From NCBI RefSeq assembly GCF_016756535.1, contig NZ_AP023247.1, positions 1,612,501 through 1,676,500 of the forward strand: a stretch of DNA of 64,000 nucleotides. The letters are read 5' to 3'. Shown here one piece after another: positions 29,920 through 38,959 of the stretch. This DNA comes from Mesorhizobium sp. 131-2-1 (GTDB lineage: Bacteria; Pseudomonadota; Alphaproteobacteria; Rhizobiales; Rhizobiaceae). Each line of letters opens with the position of its first letter. Position 1 is the stretch's first letter. The notes below the pieces were generated by a model that was given only the letters and a program-made list of their open reading frames with translations, had not been told where the DNA came from and did not search any database. A program made the translations under genes and the position numbers.

Positions 29920-30993
29920 TCAATCTGCGAAAATTCTGACGTCGGCGGCGTCCCAGCCGAGCTCGATCCGGTCGCCCGCCGCGACCGGCCGGCGGTCGGC
30001 GGCGTCGGCGGTGACGCGCACCAGGAACGGTTTTTCCGACAGCGCGGTGCGGACATGCACCTGCAGGTCGAGGCCCTGATAGGCCAGCGCCTCGACCGTG
30101 CCGGCGACGCGGTTGGCGGTGTCGGGCGCGGGGAACAGCCGGATGCGCTCGGGCCGCACCGCGGCGACCGCGGCGGCACCCGACGAAAGCGTCGCCGGCA
30201 CCTTGCCGGTGATCCTGGTGCCATTCGCCGCCTGGACCCCGTTGGCATCGGCGCGGCCGGGGACGAAATTCATCACGCCGATGAAGTCGGCGACGAAGCG
30301 GTCGGAAGGATGCTCATAGATCGCGTGCGGCGTGTCGCATTGCAACAGCCTGCCGTCCTTCAGCACCGCCATGCGGTCGGCCATGACCAGCGATTCCTCC
30401 TGGTCATGCGTGACGATGACGAAGGTGATGCCGACTTCGTGCTGCAGGCGCTTCAGCTCGAGCTGCATGGCGCCGCGCAGCTTCTTGTCGAGCGCGCCGA
30501 GCGGCTCGTCGAGCAGAAGCAGTCGAGGCCGCTTGACCAGGGCGCGGGCAAGCGCGACGCGCTGCTTCTGGCCGCCCGACAATTGCTCCGGCTTGCGGTC
30601 GGCGAAGGGCACCAACTCGGTGGTCGCCAGGATGGCGTCGACGCGGCTGCGGATCTCGGTCGCCGGCAAACGCTCCATTTCGAGGCCGTAGGAGACATTG
30701 GCCCTGACACTCATATGCGGAAACAGCGCATAGGACTGGAACATCAGGTTGACCGGCCGCTTGTTGGGCGGCGTGCGGGCGATGTCGCGCCCGTCGAGCA
30801 GGATCTGGCCGTCGCTGGGAGTCTCGAAGCCGGCCAGCATGCGCAGCAGCGTGGTCTTGCCGCAGCCGGAGGGGCCGAGCAGGGCGAAGAACTCGTTCTC
30901 GCGGATGTCGAGCGAAATGCCGTCGACGGCCCTCACGCGGCCGAAATTCTTCGACACGCGATCGATCTGGAGCAGCGTGCGCGGTTCGCTCAT
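29920..30993 (-). CDS. ABC transporter ATPase, spermidine/putrescine type
   Basis: This is a 357-residue PotA-like ATPase: Walker A GPSGCGKTT, Q-loop LMFQSYALFPH, signature QLSGGQKQRVALARAL, Walker B LLLDEPLGALD and H-loop VTHDQEESL, with a TOBE-type C-terminal part. ATG 30993 overlaps the permease stop by 4 bp. It energises the second polyamine-type importer in the window. Confidence 0.93.
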   Translation of the reverse strand: MSEPRTLLQIDRVSKNFGRVRAVDGISLDIRENEFFALLGPSGCGKTTLLRMLAGFETPSDGQILLDGRDIARTPPNKRPVNLMFQSYALFPHMSVRANVSYGLEMERLPATEIRSRVDAILATTELVPFADRKPEQLSGGQKQRVALARALVKRPRLLLLDEPLGALDKKLRGAMQLELKRLQHEVGITFVIVTHDQEESLVMADRMAVLKDGRLLQCDTPHAIYEHPSDRFVADFIGVMNFVPGRADANGVQAANGTRITGKVPATLSSGAAAVAAVRPERIRLFPAPDTANRVAGTVEALAYQGLDLQVHVRTALSEKPFLVRVTADAADRRPVAAGDRIELGWDAADVRIFAD

Positions 30994-31784
30994 TGGCCGA
31001 TGACCCCACGATTGAGCCGCTGCGAAAGGGTGAGCGCGGTGATGCTGACCGCCATGACAATGGTCGCCAGTGCGTTGATCTCCGGCGTGATGCCGAAGCG
31101 GATCATCGAATAGATCTGCATCGGCAGGGTGGTCGAGGCGCGCCCGGCGCCGGCGGTGAAGAAGGCGATGATGAACTCGTCGACCGACAGTGTGAAGGCG
31201 AGCAGCGCCCCAGCGACCACCGCCGGCAGGATGACCGGCAATGTCACCCGCCGGAAGGTGGTGAGCGCGGAGGCGCCAAGATCGGCGGATGCCTCGACGA
31301 TCGACCAGTCGAAGCTCTTCAGCCGCGCGCGCACCACCGAGCAGACAAAGGCAAGGTTGAAGACAACATGGGCGAGGATGATGGTGTGCAGGCCCATTGT
31401 GACATTGAGCATCGAGAAGAACGACAGCAGCGCGATGGCGAGCACGATGTCTGGAATGATCATCGGCGCGAAGATCAGCGCTTCCAGCCCCTTGCCGTAC
31501 TGTCGGCGCATCTCGATGCCGATCGCCAGCAACGTACCGAGCAGCGTGGCGATGGCGGTCGAGACCAGCGCCACGATCAGCGTGTTGAGGGCGGCCTGCA
31601 GGATCGCCGCATTGCCGGCGAGCGAGGCGTACCATTTCAGCGAAAAGCCCGACCATGCCGTCGGCAGTCCGCCGGCGTTGAAGGACAGAGCCACCAGCAC
31701 GGCGATCGGGATGTAGAGGAAGGCGAAGACCAGGACGAGCACGAGCCAGAGCCCGCGCCGGGTACCGGGGGAGCGCTCAGCCAT
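30990..31784 (-). CDS. ABC transporter permease, PotC-like
   Basis: This 264-residue permease has about six membrane segments, with EAA loop IVEASADLGASALTTFRRVTL and VDEFIIAFFTAGA before the last segments. ATG 31784 overlaps the end of the PotB-like gene by 8 bp. Confidence 0.92.
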   Translation of the reverse strand: MAERSPGTRRGLWLVLVLVFAFLYIPIAVLVALSFNAGGLPTAWSGFSLKWYASLAGNAAILQAALNTLIVALVSTAIATLLGTLLAIGIEMRRQYGKGLEALIFAPMIIPDIVLAIALLSFFSMLNVTMGLHTIILAHVVFNLAFVCSVVRARLKSFDWSIVEASADLGASALTTFRRVTLPVILPAVVAGALLAFTLSVDEFIIAFFTAGAGRASTTLPMQIYSMIRFGITPEINALATIVMAVSITALTLSQRLNRGVIGQ

Positions 31785-32685
31785 CGGCGCCTCCGCTGGC
31801 TTCCCTGGCACGACCAGCGGCGCGGTCGGCAAGCAGCGCCTGCGCCATCAGGACCACGAGCATGATGGCGATCAGCGCCATGGCGAGCGCGGCTCCGAAC
31901 GGCCAGTCATTGGCGGTCAGGAACTGGTCGTAGACGAGGTTGCCGATCATCTGGAAGCGGCCGCCGCCGAGCAGAGCGGGGGTGACGAAATTGCCGATCG
32001 ACAGCACGAAGACGAAGACCGCGCCGGCGGCGATGCCAGGCACCGTCAAGGGCAGGATGATGCGGCGAAAAGTGGTGAGAGCCGACGCGCCGAGATCGCG
32101 CGAGGCTTCGGCCAGTTCGGGGTTGAGGCGCGATAGCGGCGCGTAGCAGGCGAGGATGACGAAGGGCAGGTAGTTGTAGACCAGGCCGGCGATGACGGCG
32201 CCCTCAGTGTAGAGCATCGACGGCGGCTCGCCCGCATAGCCCATCCAGCGCAGTAACTGGGTGACGAGGCCCTCGCGGTTGAGCAGCACGATCCAGGCAT
32301 AGGTGCGGATCAGGTAGTTCGACCAGAACGGCAGCACGGCGAAGAACAGGAACACCGGCTGCAGCCGGCGAGGCGCCGCGGCAATCGCATAAGCGGCGGC
32401 GTAGCCGATGATGACGGCGATCAGGGTCGCGGTGCCGGCGATGCGCGCCGAATTGAGGAAGATGCCGGCATAGAGCGGGTCGAGGACCTGGCCGAAATTC
32501 TCCAGCGTGAAGGTGTATTCGATGCCGCCATAGATGCCGCGCCGGAAAAAGGCGAGCGCCAGCACCAGCGCGCATGGCACGACCATCAGGGCCGTCAGCC
32601 AGGCCAAAGCCGGCGCCATCAGCAGGTTGGAACGAAGTCTGGTCTGGGACAATTTTCGATACCGCTCAGCGGCCGATGGCGGCAC
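31777..32685 (-). CDS. ABC transporter permease, PotB-like
   Basis: This is a permease of about 302 residues with six membrane segments and EAA loop LAEASRDLGASALTTFRRIIL. I start at GTG 32685, 35 bp after the binding protein stop; shorter starts are possible because the conserved part begins around residue 20. It partners the PotC-like permease. Confidence 0.9.
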   Translation of the reverse strand: MPPSAAERYRKLSQTRLRSNLLMAPALAWLTALMVVPCALVLALAFFRRGIYGGIEYTFTLENFGQVLDPLYAGIFLNSARIAGTATLIAVIIGYAAAYAIAAAPRRLQPVFLFFAVLPFWSNYLIRTYAWIVLLNREGLVTQLLRWMGYAGEPPSMLYTEGAVIAGLVYNYLPFVILACYAPLSRLNPELAEASRDLGASALTTFRRIILPLTVPGIAAGAVFVFVLSIGNFVTPALLGGGRFQMIGNLVYDQFLTANDWPFGAALAMALIAIMLVVLMAQALLADRAAGRAREASGGADG

Positions 32686-32720
32686 GCCGCCACCGGCTGT
32701 TGTCTCTGGCCTGTCAGCGC

Positions 32721-33782
32721 CTACTGCGCGGCCTTGATCTCGCTGACGATCTTGGAATAGTCGCGCTGGGCGTCGCCGACGTCGCGCAGCTGCTCGAACT
32801 TGACGAGGTCGGCCACCGGCATCGCCATGTTCGGGAACTTGGCCAGGAAGTCGGCCGGCAGGCTCTCCATCGCCGGCTTGTTCGGCACCTTGTAGTCGAT
32901 GTTCTGGGCCGCCCAGGCGTGGTTCTTGGCGTCGAGCATGAAGTTGATGAACTTGAAGGCGGCATCCTTGTGCTCGGAAGCCTTCATCACCACCATCGTG
33001 TCGACCCAGAGATCCGAGCCTTCCTTCGGAATGACGTATTTGATCTCGGGCTTTTCGGCGATGCCGTAGTTGCACCAGCCGTCCCAGGCCTGCACCAGCA
33101 ACGCCTCGCCGGAAACCAGCTTCGAATAGAAGGTGGTGTCGTCATAGGCGAGCAGGGTCTTCTTGGCCGAGATCAGCAGATCCTTGACCTCGGCCATCTT
33201 GGCCGGGTCGGTCTCGTTGACGGAGAAGCCCTTGTCGAGCTGGCCGGCGGCGAGCAGCCAGCGGTCGGTAGCCAGCATGGTGGTCTTGCCCTTGAGGTCG
33301 TCGGCAGGCGCAAGCAGGTCGCTCCAGCTGGTCGGCGCCGTCTTGACCAGGTCCGAGCGGTAGCAGAGGCCGGTCGTGCCCCAGGTGTAGGGGACGGAGA
33401 AGGCATTGCCGACATCGTGCGGCAGCTTTGTCGCCTCCGGGTAGAGATTGGCGAGGTTGGGGACCTTGGCGTGGTCGATCGGCTCGGTCAGGCCAAGCTT
33501 GTTCAGCACCTCGGCAAAGGGCGAGGAGACGAAGACCACGTCATAGCCCTTGCCGCCGGAGGCGACGAGCTTGCCCATGATCTCCTCATTGGTGGCGTGG
33601 ACCACGACCTCGCCGGAAACACCCGTCGCGGTCTTGAAGGCGGCCATGGCGTCCGGCGCCATGTAGCCGTCCCAGTTGGAGATGACGAGGTCGGCGGCGG
33701 CGGCCGGCGCCGAAAGCACCAGTGCGAGGCCAAGCGCGATTGAAGACGTTCTGAGCGAACGGTGCCGCAGGGCGGTGTTCAT
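32721..33782 (-). CDS. ABC substrate-binding protein, spermidine/putrescine type
   Basis: This is a 353-residue PotD-like binding protein with a Sec signal peptide (hydrophobic core LGLALVLSAP, cleavage near AAAADL). The mature part starts DLVISNWDGYMAPD and contains ATNEEIMGKLVASGG. The start has a GGGAG ribosome site. It is the first gene of the leftward unit and faces the GntR gene across 234 bp. Confidence 0.92.
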   Translation of the reverse strand: MNTALRHRSLRTSSIALGLALVLSAPAAAADLVISNWDGYMAPDAMAAFKTATGVSGEVVVHATNEEIMGKLVASGGKGYDVVFVSSPFAEVLNKLGLTEPIDHAKVPNLANLYPEATKLPHDVGNAFSVPYTWGTTGLCYRSDLVKTAPTSWSDLLAPADDLKGKTTMLATDRWLLAAGQLDKGFSVNETDPAKMAEVKDLLISAKKTLLAYDDTTFYSKLVSGEALLVQAWDGWCNYGIAEKPEIKYVIPKEGSDLWVDTMVVMKASEHKDAAFKFINFMLDAKNHAWAAQNIDYKVPNKPAMESLPADFLAKFPNMAMPVADLVKFEQLRDVGDAQRDYSKIVSEIKAAQ

Positions 33783-34016
33783 GACAGACTCCCATTCCGG
33801 TTGATCGTCGAATTCGTTGCCGGATCGGCATTCGCGGTTCCCGCCGCGGGCTCGATCCTGTTCCCCGGTCTTTTGTCGCCGATTGCAATGACAGTACTAT
33901 TGCAGAAAAAAGTACGTCAATCCATAATTTGACAGGCGGCTCCGGAATCTGGCCGATTGCGTCGGTAGGGACGGTCGGCCAAACCGGGGCATCACGCCCG
34001 TTCACGAGAACAAGTC
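33783..34016. promoter_or_regulatory. Divergent control region of the GT/polyamine-type island
   Basis: This region lies between the two divergent units. An imperfect inverted repeat TGACAGTAC (33889-33897) / GTACGTCA (33912-33919) is centred in an A-rich stretch, with two ATTGCA words beside it. It is a likely operator for the GntR protein encoded at 34017 and may control both directions. Confidence 0.4.
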
Positions 34017-34955
34017 ATGCAAGCGGCAGCCAGGCGACCTCGCACCAACCATCTCGATCTCGCGCAGCGGATCCTGGACGTCGCCAGGCAGCGCGGCTTC
34101 GAGCCCGGTGCCCATCTTCCCGAACAGCAGATCGCCTCGCTCTGCAGCGTTTCGCGGACTCCGGTGCGGGCGGCATTGCGCCTGCTCACGGAACAGGGCG
34201 TGGTGCGCTGGGAAGCCGCCACCGGCTATCGCCTCGCCGTCGACCTCACGACGCAGGCGACCGTCGCCACCGAATTGCCGAATACGGAGGAAGACGAGCT
34301 GGCCGAGGCGATCCTGCGCGATCGCTCGGCGCGGCGGTTGGACCAGACGGTGACCGTAAGCGGGCTGATGCGCCGGTACGATGCGGGTCGCAAGACGGTA
34401 CTAAAAGCGCTTCAGAGACTGACGGAAGAAAATCTCGTCGACCGCGCGCCGGGCCAGTCCTGGCTGTTTCGCCGCACCCCCGACGATCCCGAGGCGCAAG
34501 GCGAGAGTTACGAGTTCCGTCTTTTGCTGGAGCCCGCCGCCATCCTGACGCCGGGGTTCCAACTCGACGGCGCGCGGGCGGCGGCACTTCGCCAGAGCAT
34601 GGAGGCGCTGACGGGGCAGGCCGACGCGGCTTTCGACATCAAGGAGTTCCAGCGGCTGGACATCGAGTTCCACGGCATGATCGCCGACGGCTCGGCCAAC
34701 CGCTTCGTCACCGACGCGCTGTCGGATCATCTGAGGCTGCGCCGGCTGCCCGGGGTCTATGCCGGCGTCAACGTGTTCCGACTGAAGCAGTCGCTGCGCG
34801 AGCACCTCACCATACTCGACCATCTGGAAAACCGGCAGTATGAGGTTGCCGCCGACCTGCTGCGCGTGCATCTGAGGCTGTCGCGCAGCCAGCGGCCGCG
34901 GGCGGCCAGCCGCGGCGCTCCGGCGCTGTTCGGCATGATCAGCCGGCCGGATTGA
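34017..34955 (+). CDS. GntR/FCD regulator with two winged-helix domains
   Basis: This 312-residue protein is longer than a usual FCD regulator (about 220-250). Residues about 12-78 form one GntR-type winged helix (QQIASLCSVSRTPVRAAL). Residues about 93-155 look like a second one (AILRD, VSGLMRRYDAGRKTVLKALQRL, WLFRR). The FCD domain follows (about 165-295, FRLLLEPAAIL). Two DNA-binding units in one chain could allow binding to spaced sites. It begins the rightward unit; the next gene follows after 11 bp. Confidence 0.88.
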   Translation: MQAAARRPRTNHLDLAQRILDVARQRGFEPGAHLPEQQIASLCSVSRTPVRAALRLLTEQGVVRWEAATGYRLAVDLTTQATVATELPNTEEDELAEAILRDRSARRLDQTVTVSGLMRRYDAGRKTVLKALQRLTEENLVDRAPGQSWLFRRTPDDPEAQGESYEFRLLLEPAAILTPGFQLDGARAAALRQSMEALTGQADAAFDIKEFQRLDIEFHGMIADGSANRFVTDALSDHLRLRRLPGVYAGVNVFRLKQSLREHLTILDHLENRQYEVAADLLRVHLRLSRSQRPRAASRGAPALFGMISRPD

Positions 34956-34966
34956 CCGAGGACATC

Positions 34967-36250
34967 GTGACGCGCAAAGCCAGCCCGACCATAGCGCTGT
35001 TCCCCGAAGCGAGCTTCGGCGCGGCGCTCAATTGCGTCGGCATCGCGCAGGCACTGCGCGCGCGCGGTGCCCGGCCGGTCTTCATCTGCCATGCCGGCTT
35101 TTCCGGCGTCTTCGCCGACTACGGCTTCCAGGAATACCAGTTGCCGACCGACGACCCGCTCAGCGACAGCGAGCGGCAGAGCTACTGGCAGGCCTTCGTG
35201 CGCCGCCATCTGCCGCATTTCCGGCTGAGCCCCGTCGACCAGCTCGAAACCTACGTCGCCCCGACATGGCAGGCGATCGTCGACACGGCGGTCCAGGCCG
35301 AGGCGCCGCTCAGGCAATTGCTGGCGCGGCTGAAGCCCGACGCGGTCGTGCTAGACAACGTCATCATGTTTCCGGCGCTCGCCGCAGCCGGCTGCCCGTG
35401 GGTGCGCGTCATCTCCTGCGCCGAGACGGAGCTGCCCGATGCCGAGGTGCCGCCCTATCTGTCCGGCCTTGCCGCCGACGACCCCGAGCGTGCCGCCTTC
35501 GAGGCGCGCTATCTCGCAGCGGTCGCTCCGGCGCATGAGCGGTTCAACCGGATGCGCGCGGATGCGGGCCTCGCGCCGCTGCCGAAGGGGCTGTTCCTGG
35601 AGGCGTCGCCCGACCTCAACCTGCTGTTGACGCCGGCCATCGTGCGTCGCGAGCGTGCCGAGCCGCTCGACGCCGCGCGCTTCACCTATCTCGAGGGCTG
35701 TGTCCGCTCCGAAGGGCCATTCGAGGTTCCGGTCTTTCCGCGCAACAAAGGGCCGCTGGTCTATGTCAGCTTCGGCAGCCTGGGCGCCATGGATGTCGGG
35801 CTGATCCAGCGCATGCTGGCGGTGTTCGACAGGCTGCCCGCCCGGTTCATCGTCAATGTCGGCGGCCTGCGCGATGCCTACCGCGCGGTGCCCGACAATG
35901 TCTATCTCGATGCCTGGTTCCCGCAGCCCTCAGTGGTGGCGAAATCGGACCTCTTCATCCATCACGGTGGCAACAACAGCTTTTGCGAGGCGCTGCGCTT
36001 CGGGGTGCCGTCGCTGATCATGCCCTATTGCTGGGACGGGCACGACAATGCGCGACGCGCCGAGGAGACCGGTGTCGGCAGCCATATCGGCCGCGACGGC
36101 TGGACCGAGGGAGTATTGGAGAGAGCGATTCTCGGCCTGCTGGCCGACGATGCGATGCGCGCCCGCCTGAAGGACAATGCAGCGCAAATGGCGCTGAAGC
36201 CTGGAACGGATGTGGCCGCCGAAGCGATCCTCTCTTTGATACGGACATGA
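34967..36250 (+). CDS. GT1-like glycosyltransferase without the usual catalytic histidine, copy B
   Basis: This 427-residue paralogue of the protein at 28631-29905 shows donor motif HHGGNNSFCEALRFGVP and MPYCWDGHDNARR, with SFGSLGAMD and WFPQPSVV. Its N-terminal loop reads PEASFGAALN, again without the catalytic histidine of GT1 enzymes. GTG 34967 follows CCGAGGACATC. It is followed after 4 bp by a PuuA-like gene, so the two products probably act on the same compound. Confidence 0.87.
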   Translation: MTRKASPTIALFPEASFGAALNCVGIAQALRARGARPVFICHAGFSGVFADYGFQEYQLPTDDPLSDSERQSYWQAFVRRHLPHFRLSPVDQLETYVAPTWQAIVDTAVQAEAPLRQLLARLKPDAVVLDNVIMFPALAAAGCPWVRVISCAETELPDAEVPPYLSGLAADDPERAAFEARYLAAVAPAHERFNRMRADAGLAPLPKGLFLEASPDLNLLLTPAIVRRERAEPLDAARFTYLEGCVRSEGPFEVPVFPRNKGPLVYVSFGSLGAMDVGLIQRMLAVFDRLPARFIVNVGGLRDAYRAVPDNVYLDAWFPQPSVVAKSDLFIHHGGNNSFCEALRFGVPSLIMPYCWDGHDNARRAEETGVGSHIGRDGWTEGVLERAILGLLADDAMRARLKDNAAQMALKPGTDVAAEAILSLIRT

Positions 36251-36254
36251 AAGA

Positions 36255-37640
36255 ATGCCTGAAAACCATATGATGACCCTGCCGCCGATGAGCGGCGCCA
36301 ATGATCCGAAAAGCTGGCTGGCCGCGCACGCGATCAGCGAAGTCGAATGCCTCGTGCCCGACATGAACGGCGTGCTGCGCGGCAAGGCCCTGCCGGCGGC
36401 GAAATTCCTCAAGGCGCTGGAGGATCGCGCGCTCTATCTGCCGAGCAGCGCCTTCCTGGTCAGCATAGACGGCCGCTATTCCGGCTCGATCGACGAAGGG
36501 TTCGCCTATCAGGATCCGGACATGCGCATGATGCCTGATGTCGGCACACTTTGCCTGGCGCCCGGCGGCGGCCCGGGCAAGGCCTATGTGTTTGCCGATG
36601 CCTTCCACATGGACGATCGTCCCTGGATGGCCTCGCCGCGTCATGTCTTGCGGGCGGTGCTCGATCTCTATCGCCAGCGCGGCTGGCGGGCGGTGGTGGC
36701 GCCGGAGCTCGAATTCTATCTCACCGCGCCAAACCCCGACCCCGATCGTCCGCTGACCGCGCCGGCCGGGCGCAACGGCCGCGCCGAAAGCGTGCAGCAT
36801 CCCTATGACATGGCGGCGCTGGAGGAGTTCGAGCCGGTCATCCAGCGCATCTACGCGCATGCGGCGGCCGCCGGGTTGCCCCTCGATACGCTGATCCATG
36901 AATCGGGTACGGCGCAGCTCGAGATCAACTTCCTGCATGGCGACGCGCTGACGCTGGCCGACAAGGTGCTGCTGTTCAAGCGCCTGACCAGGCAGGCGGC
37001 GCAGCAAAGCGGCATGCACGCCACTTTCATGGCGAAGCCCATCGCGGCGCAGGCCGGCAGCTCGATGCATCTCCACATGTCGGTTGTCGACGAGGCCGGC
37101 AACACGCTTTTCGCCGGAAGCGACGATGCCGACACTGCAATGTTTGGGCATTTTATCGGCGGTCTGCAGAAATACGTCCCTGAAATCATGCCGCTGTTTG
37201 CGCCGAACGTGAATTCGTATCGTCGCATCCGCCCCAACCACAGCGCGCCGGCCAATATCGAATGGTCGCACGACAACCGCTCATGCGGCCTGCGCGTGCC
37301 GGCCGGTGGCCGCGCCGCGCGGCGGGTGGAGAACCGGCTGCCGGGAGCCGATGCCAATCCCTATCTGGCGATCGCCGGCTCGCTTCTCGCAGGCTATCTC
37401 GGCGTGGAGGAGAAGATCGCGCGCTCGGCGGAAGCATCGGGCAATGCCTACAAGATCAAGAGCACACTGCCGAAGACCATGGAGGAGGCGCTCGACCGGT
37501 TCACCACCTGCGCGCCGGTGCGGGCGCTGCTCGGCGAGGATTTCTTCCAGACCTATCTGCGCGTCAAGAGCGTCGAGCTCGACCTGTTCCAGAGCGTCGT
37601 GACGTCCTGGGAACGCGACCACCTTTTGCTCAAGGTGTGA
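36255..37640 (+). CDS. Glutamine synthetase family protein, gamma-glutamylpolyamine synthetase-like
   Basis: This is a 461-residue PuuA-type member of the glutamine synthetase fold: VPDMNGVLRGKALP, QLEINFLHGDAL, FMAKPIAAQAGSSMHLHMS, and LPGADANPYLAIAG. It would ligate glutamate to an amine using ATP. It is a distinct paralogue of the protein at 6094-7449. It is 2 bp from the PuuB-like oxidase, the classical PuuA-PuuB pairing. Confidence 0.92.
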   Translation: MPENHMMTLPPMSGANDPKSWLAAHAISEVECLVPDMNGVLRGKALPAAKFLKALEDRALYLPSSAFLVSIDGRYSGSIDEGFAYQDPDMRMMPDVGTLCLAPGGGPGKAYVFADAFHMDDRPWMASPRHVLRAVLDLYRQRGWRAVVAPELEFYLTAPNPDPDRPLTAPAGRNGRAESVQHPYDMAALEEFEPVIQRIYAHAAAAGLPLDTLIHESGTAQLEINFLHGDALTLADKVLLFKRLTRQAAQQSGMHATFMAKPIAAQAGSSMHLHMSVVDEAGNTLFAGSDDADTAMFGHFIGGLQKYVPEIMPLFAPNVNSYRRIRPNHSAPANIEWSHDNRSCGLRVPAGGRAARRVENRLPGADANPYLAIAGSLLAGYLGVEEKIARSAEASGNAYKIKSTLPKTMEEALDRFTTCAPVRALLGEDFFQTYLRVKSVELDLFQSVVTSWERDHLLLKV

Positions 37641-37642
37641 CG

Positions 37643-38944
37643 ATGGTTTCCAGTTCGACGGGTTTCAATTCCGGTCTCGATATCGGCAAATCCTATTATG
37701 TCGCCACCGCCAATCCGGCGCCGGATCATCCGGCGCTCATCGGCGATGTCGAGGCCGACCTGGTGGTGGTCGGCGGCGGCTGCACCGGCCTGTCGGCGGC
37801 GCTCCACGCTGCCGAGCGCGGGCTGAGGGTGGTGCTGCTCGAAGGCGGCAGGATCGGCTGGGGCGCATCGGGCCGCAATGGCGGCCAGATGATCCCCGGC
37901 CTGCGCAAGGGCGCCAAGGGTCTGGTCAAGGCCTACGGGCCGGAACGGGCGAAGGCGCTGTTCGACCTCGCCTTCGAGGCGCGCGGCCTGGTGCTCGACA
38001 TCATCGGGCGTCACGCCATCGACTGCGACCTCAGGCTCACCGGCCATCTGGTCGGCGCGGTGAACAGCTCCGACCTCAAGGACCTGGAAGACGAGGCCGA
38101 GTGCCTGGCCAGGGTGATGAATTTTCGTGACGTCGAGATCCTGTCGGCCGCGGAAGCACGCGGCAAGGTCGACACACCCTATCACGGCGCCATGTACGAG
38201 CCGCTCGGCGGCCACATGCATCCGCTGAACTACACGCTCGGCCTTGCCCGTGCGGCGGTCGCGGCAGGCGTCGTCATCCACGAGAACTCGGTCGCTTTGC
38301 GGCTGGAGCGGGAGCCTTCAATCAGGGTCTCGACGGCAAAGGGATCGGTGCGGGCGAAACATGTCGTGCTGGCCGGCGACGCGCTGCTGCAGGGACTGGA
38401 GCCACGCGTCAACAGCCGCATCATGCCGGTCGGCAACTACATCGTCGCCACCGAGCCGCTGGAGGGCAAGCGCAGTGTCATCCCGGCCAATGTCGCGGTG
38501 TCCGACACGCGCTTCGTCGTCAACTACTACCGGATGTCGGCGGACGGGCGGCTGCTTTTCGGCGGCGGCGAGCGCTACACACCGTCGCCGCCGGCCGACA
38601 TCGCCGGCTTCGTGCGGCCGCATATGGAACAGACCTTCCCGCAATTGAAGGGCTGCCGCATCGATCACGCCTGGGGCGGCCTGGTGTCGGTGACGACGTC
38701 GCGCTTGCCGCATGTCGGGCACTATGGCGAGGTCTATTTCGCGCATGGCTATTCCGGCAAGGGCGTCATCCTGTCGACGCTGTCCGGCAAGCTGCTGGCC
38801 GAGGCGATCACCGGCGATTCCGCGCGGCTCGACCTGTTCGCGACGCTCAGCCCGCTGCCGTTCCCCGGCGGCACGGCGCTGCGCGGTCCGCTCTATGTGC
38901 TGGGCATGCTGTGGTACGCGATGCGCGACCGCATCAAGCACTGA
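37643..38944 (+). CDS. puuB: FAD-dependent oxidoreductase, gamma-glutamylputrescine oxidase-like
   Basis: This 433-residue DAO-family flavoprotein has a dinucleotide motif VVVGGGCTGLSAALHAAERG at about residues 39-58 and the GWGASGRNGGQMIPGLR segment typical of PuuB. The GYSGKGV segment lies near the C-terminus. It would oxidise a gamma-glutamyl amine to the aldehyde with release of ammonia. ATG 37643 directly follows the PuuA-like stop. It ends the rightward unit. Confidence 0.88.
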   Translation: MVSSSTGFNSGLDIGKSYYVATANPAPDHPALIGDVEADLVVVGGGCTGLSAALHAAERGLRVVLLEGGRIGWGASGRNGGQMIPGLRKGAKGLVKAYGPERAKALFDLAFEARGLVLDIIGRHAIDCDLRLTGHLVGAVNSSDLKDLEDEAECLARVMNFRDVEILSAAEARGKVDTPYHGAMYEPLGGHMHPLNYTLGLARAAVAAGVVIHENSVALRLEREPSIRVSTAKGSVRAKHVVLAGDALLQGLEPRVNSRIMPVGNYIVATEPLEGKRSVIPANVAVSDTRFVVNYYRMSADGRLLFGGGERYTPSPPADIAGFVRPHMEQTFPQLKGCRIDHAWGGLVSVTTSRLPHVGHYGEVYFAHGYSGKGVILSTLSGKLLAEAITGDSARLDLFATLSPLPFPGGTALRGPLYVLGMLWYAMRDRIKH

Positions 38945-38959
38945 ACCGCCGGGGTTGCC

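Noticed and set aside
37262..38944. A 560-codon form of the PuuB-like gene starting upstream
   Set aside because: The extra N-terminal part is an out-of-frame read of the PuuA-like gene; the flavoprotein begins at 37643 with its normal dinucleotide motif.
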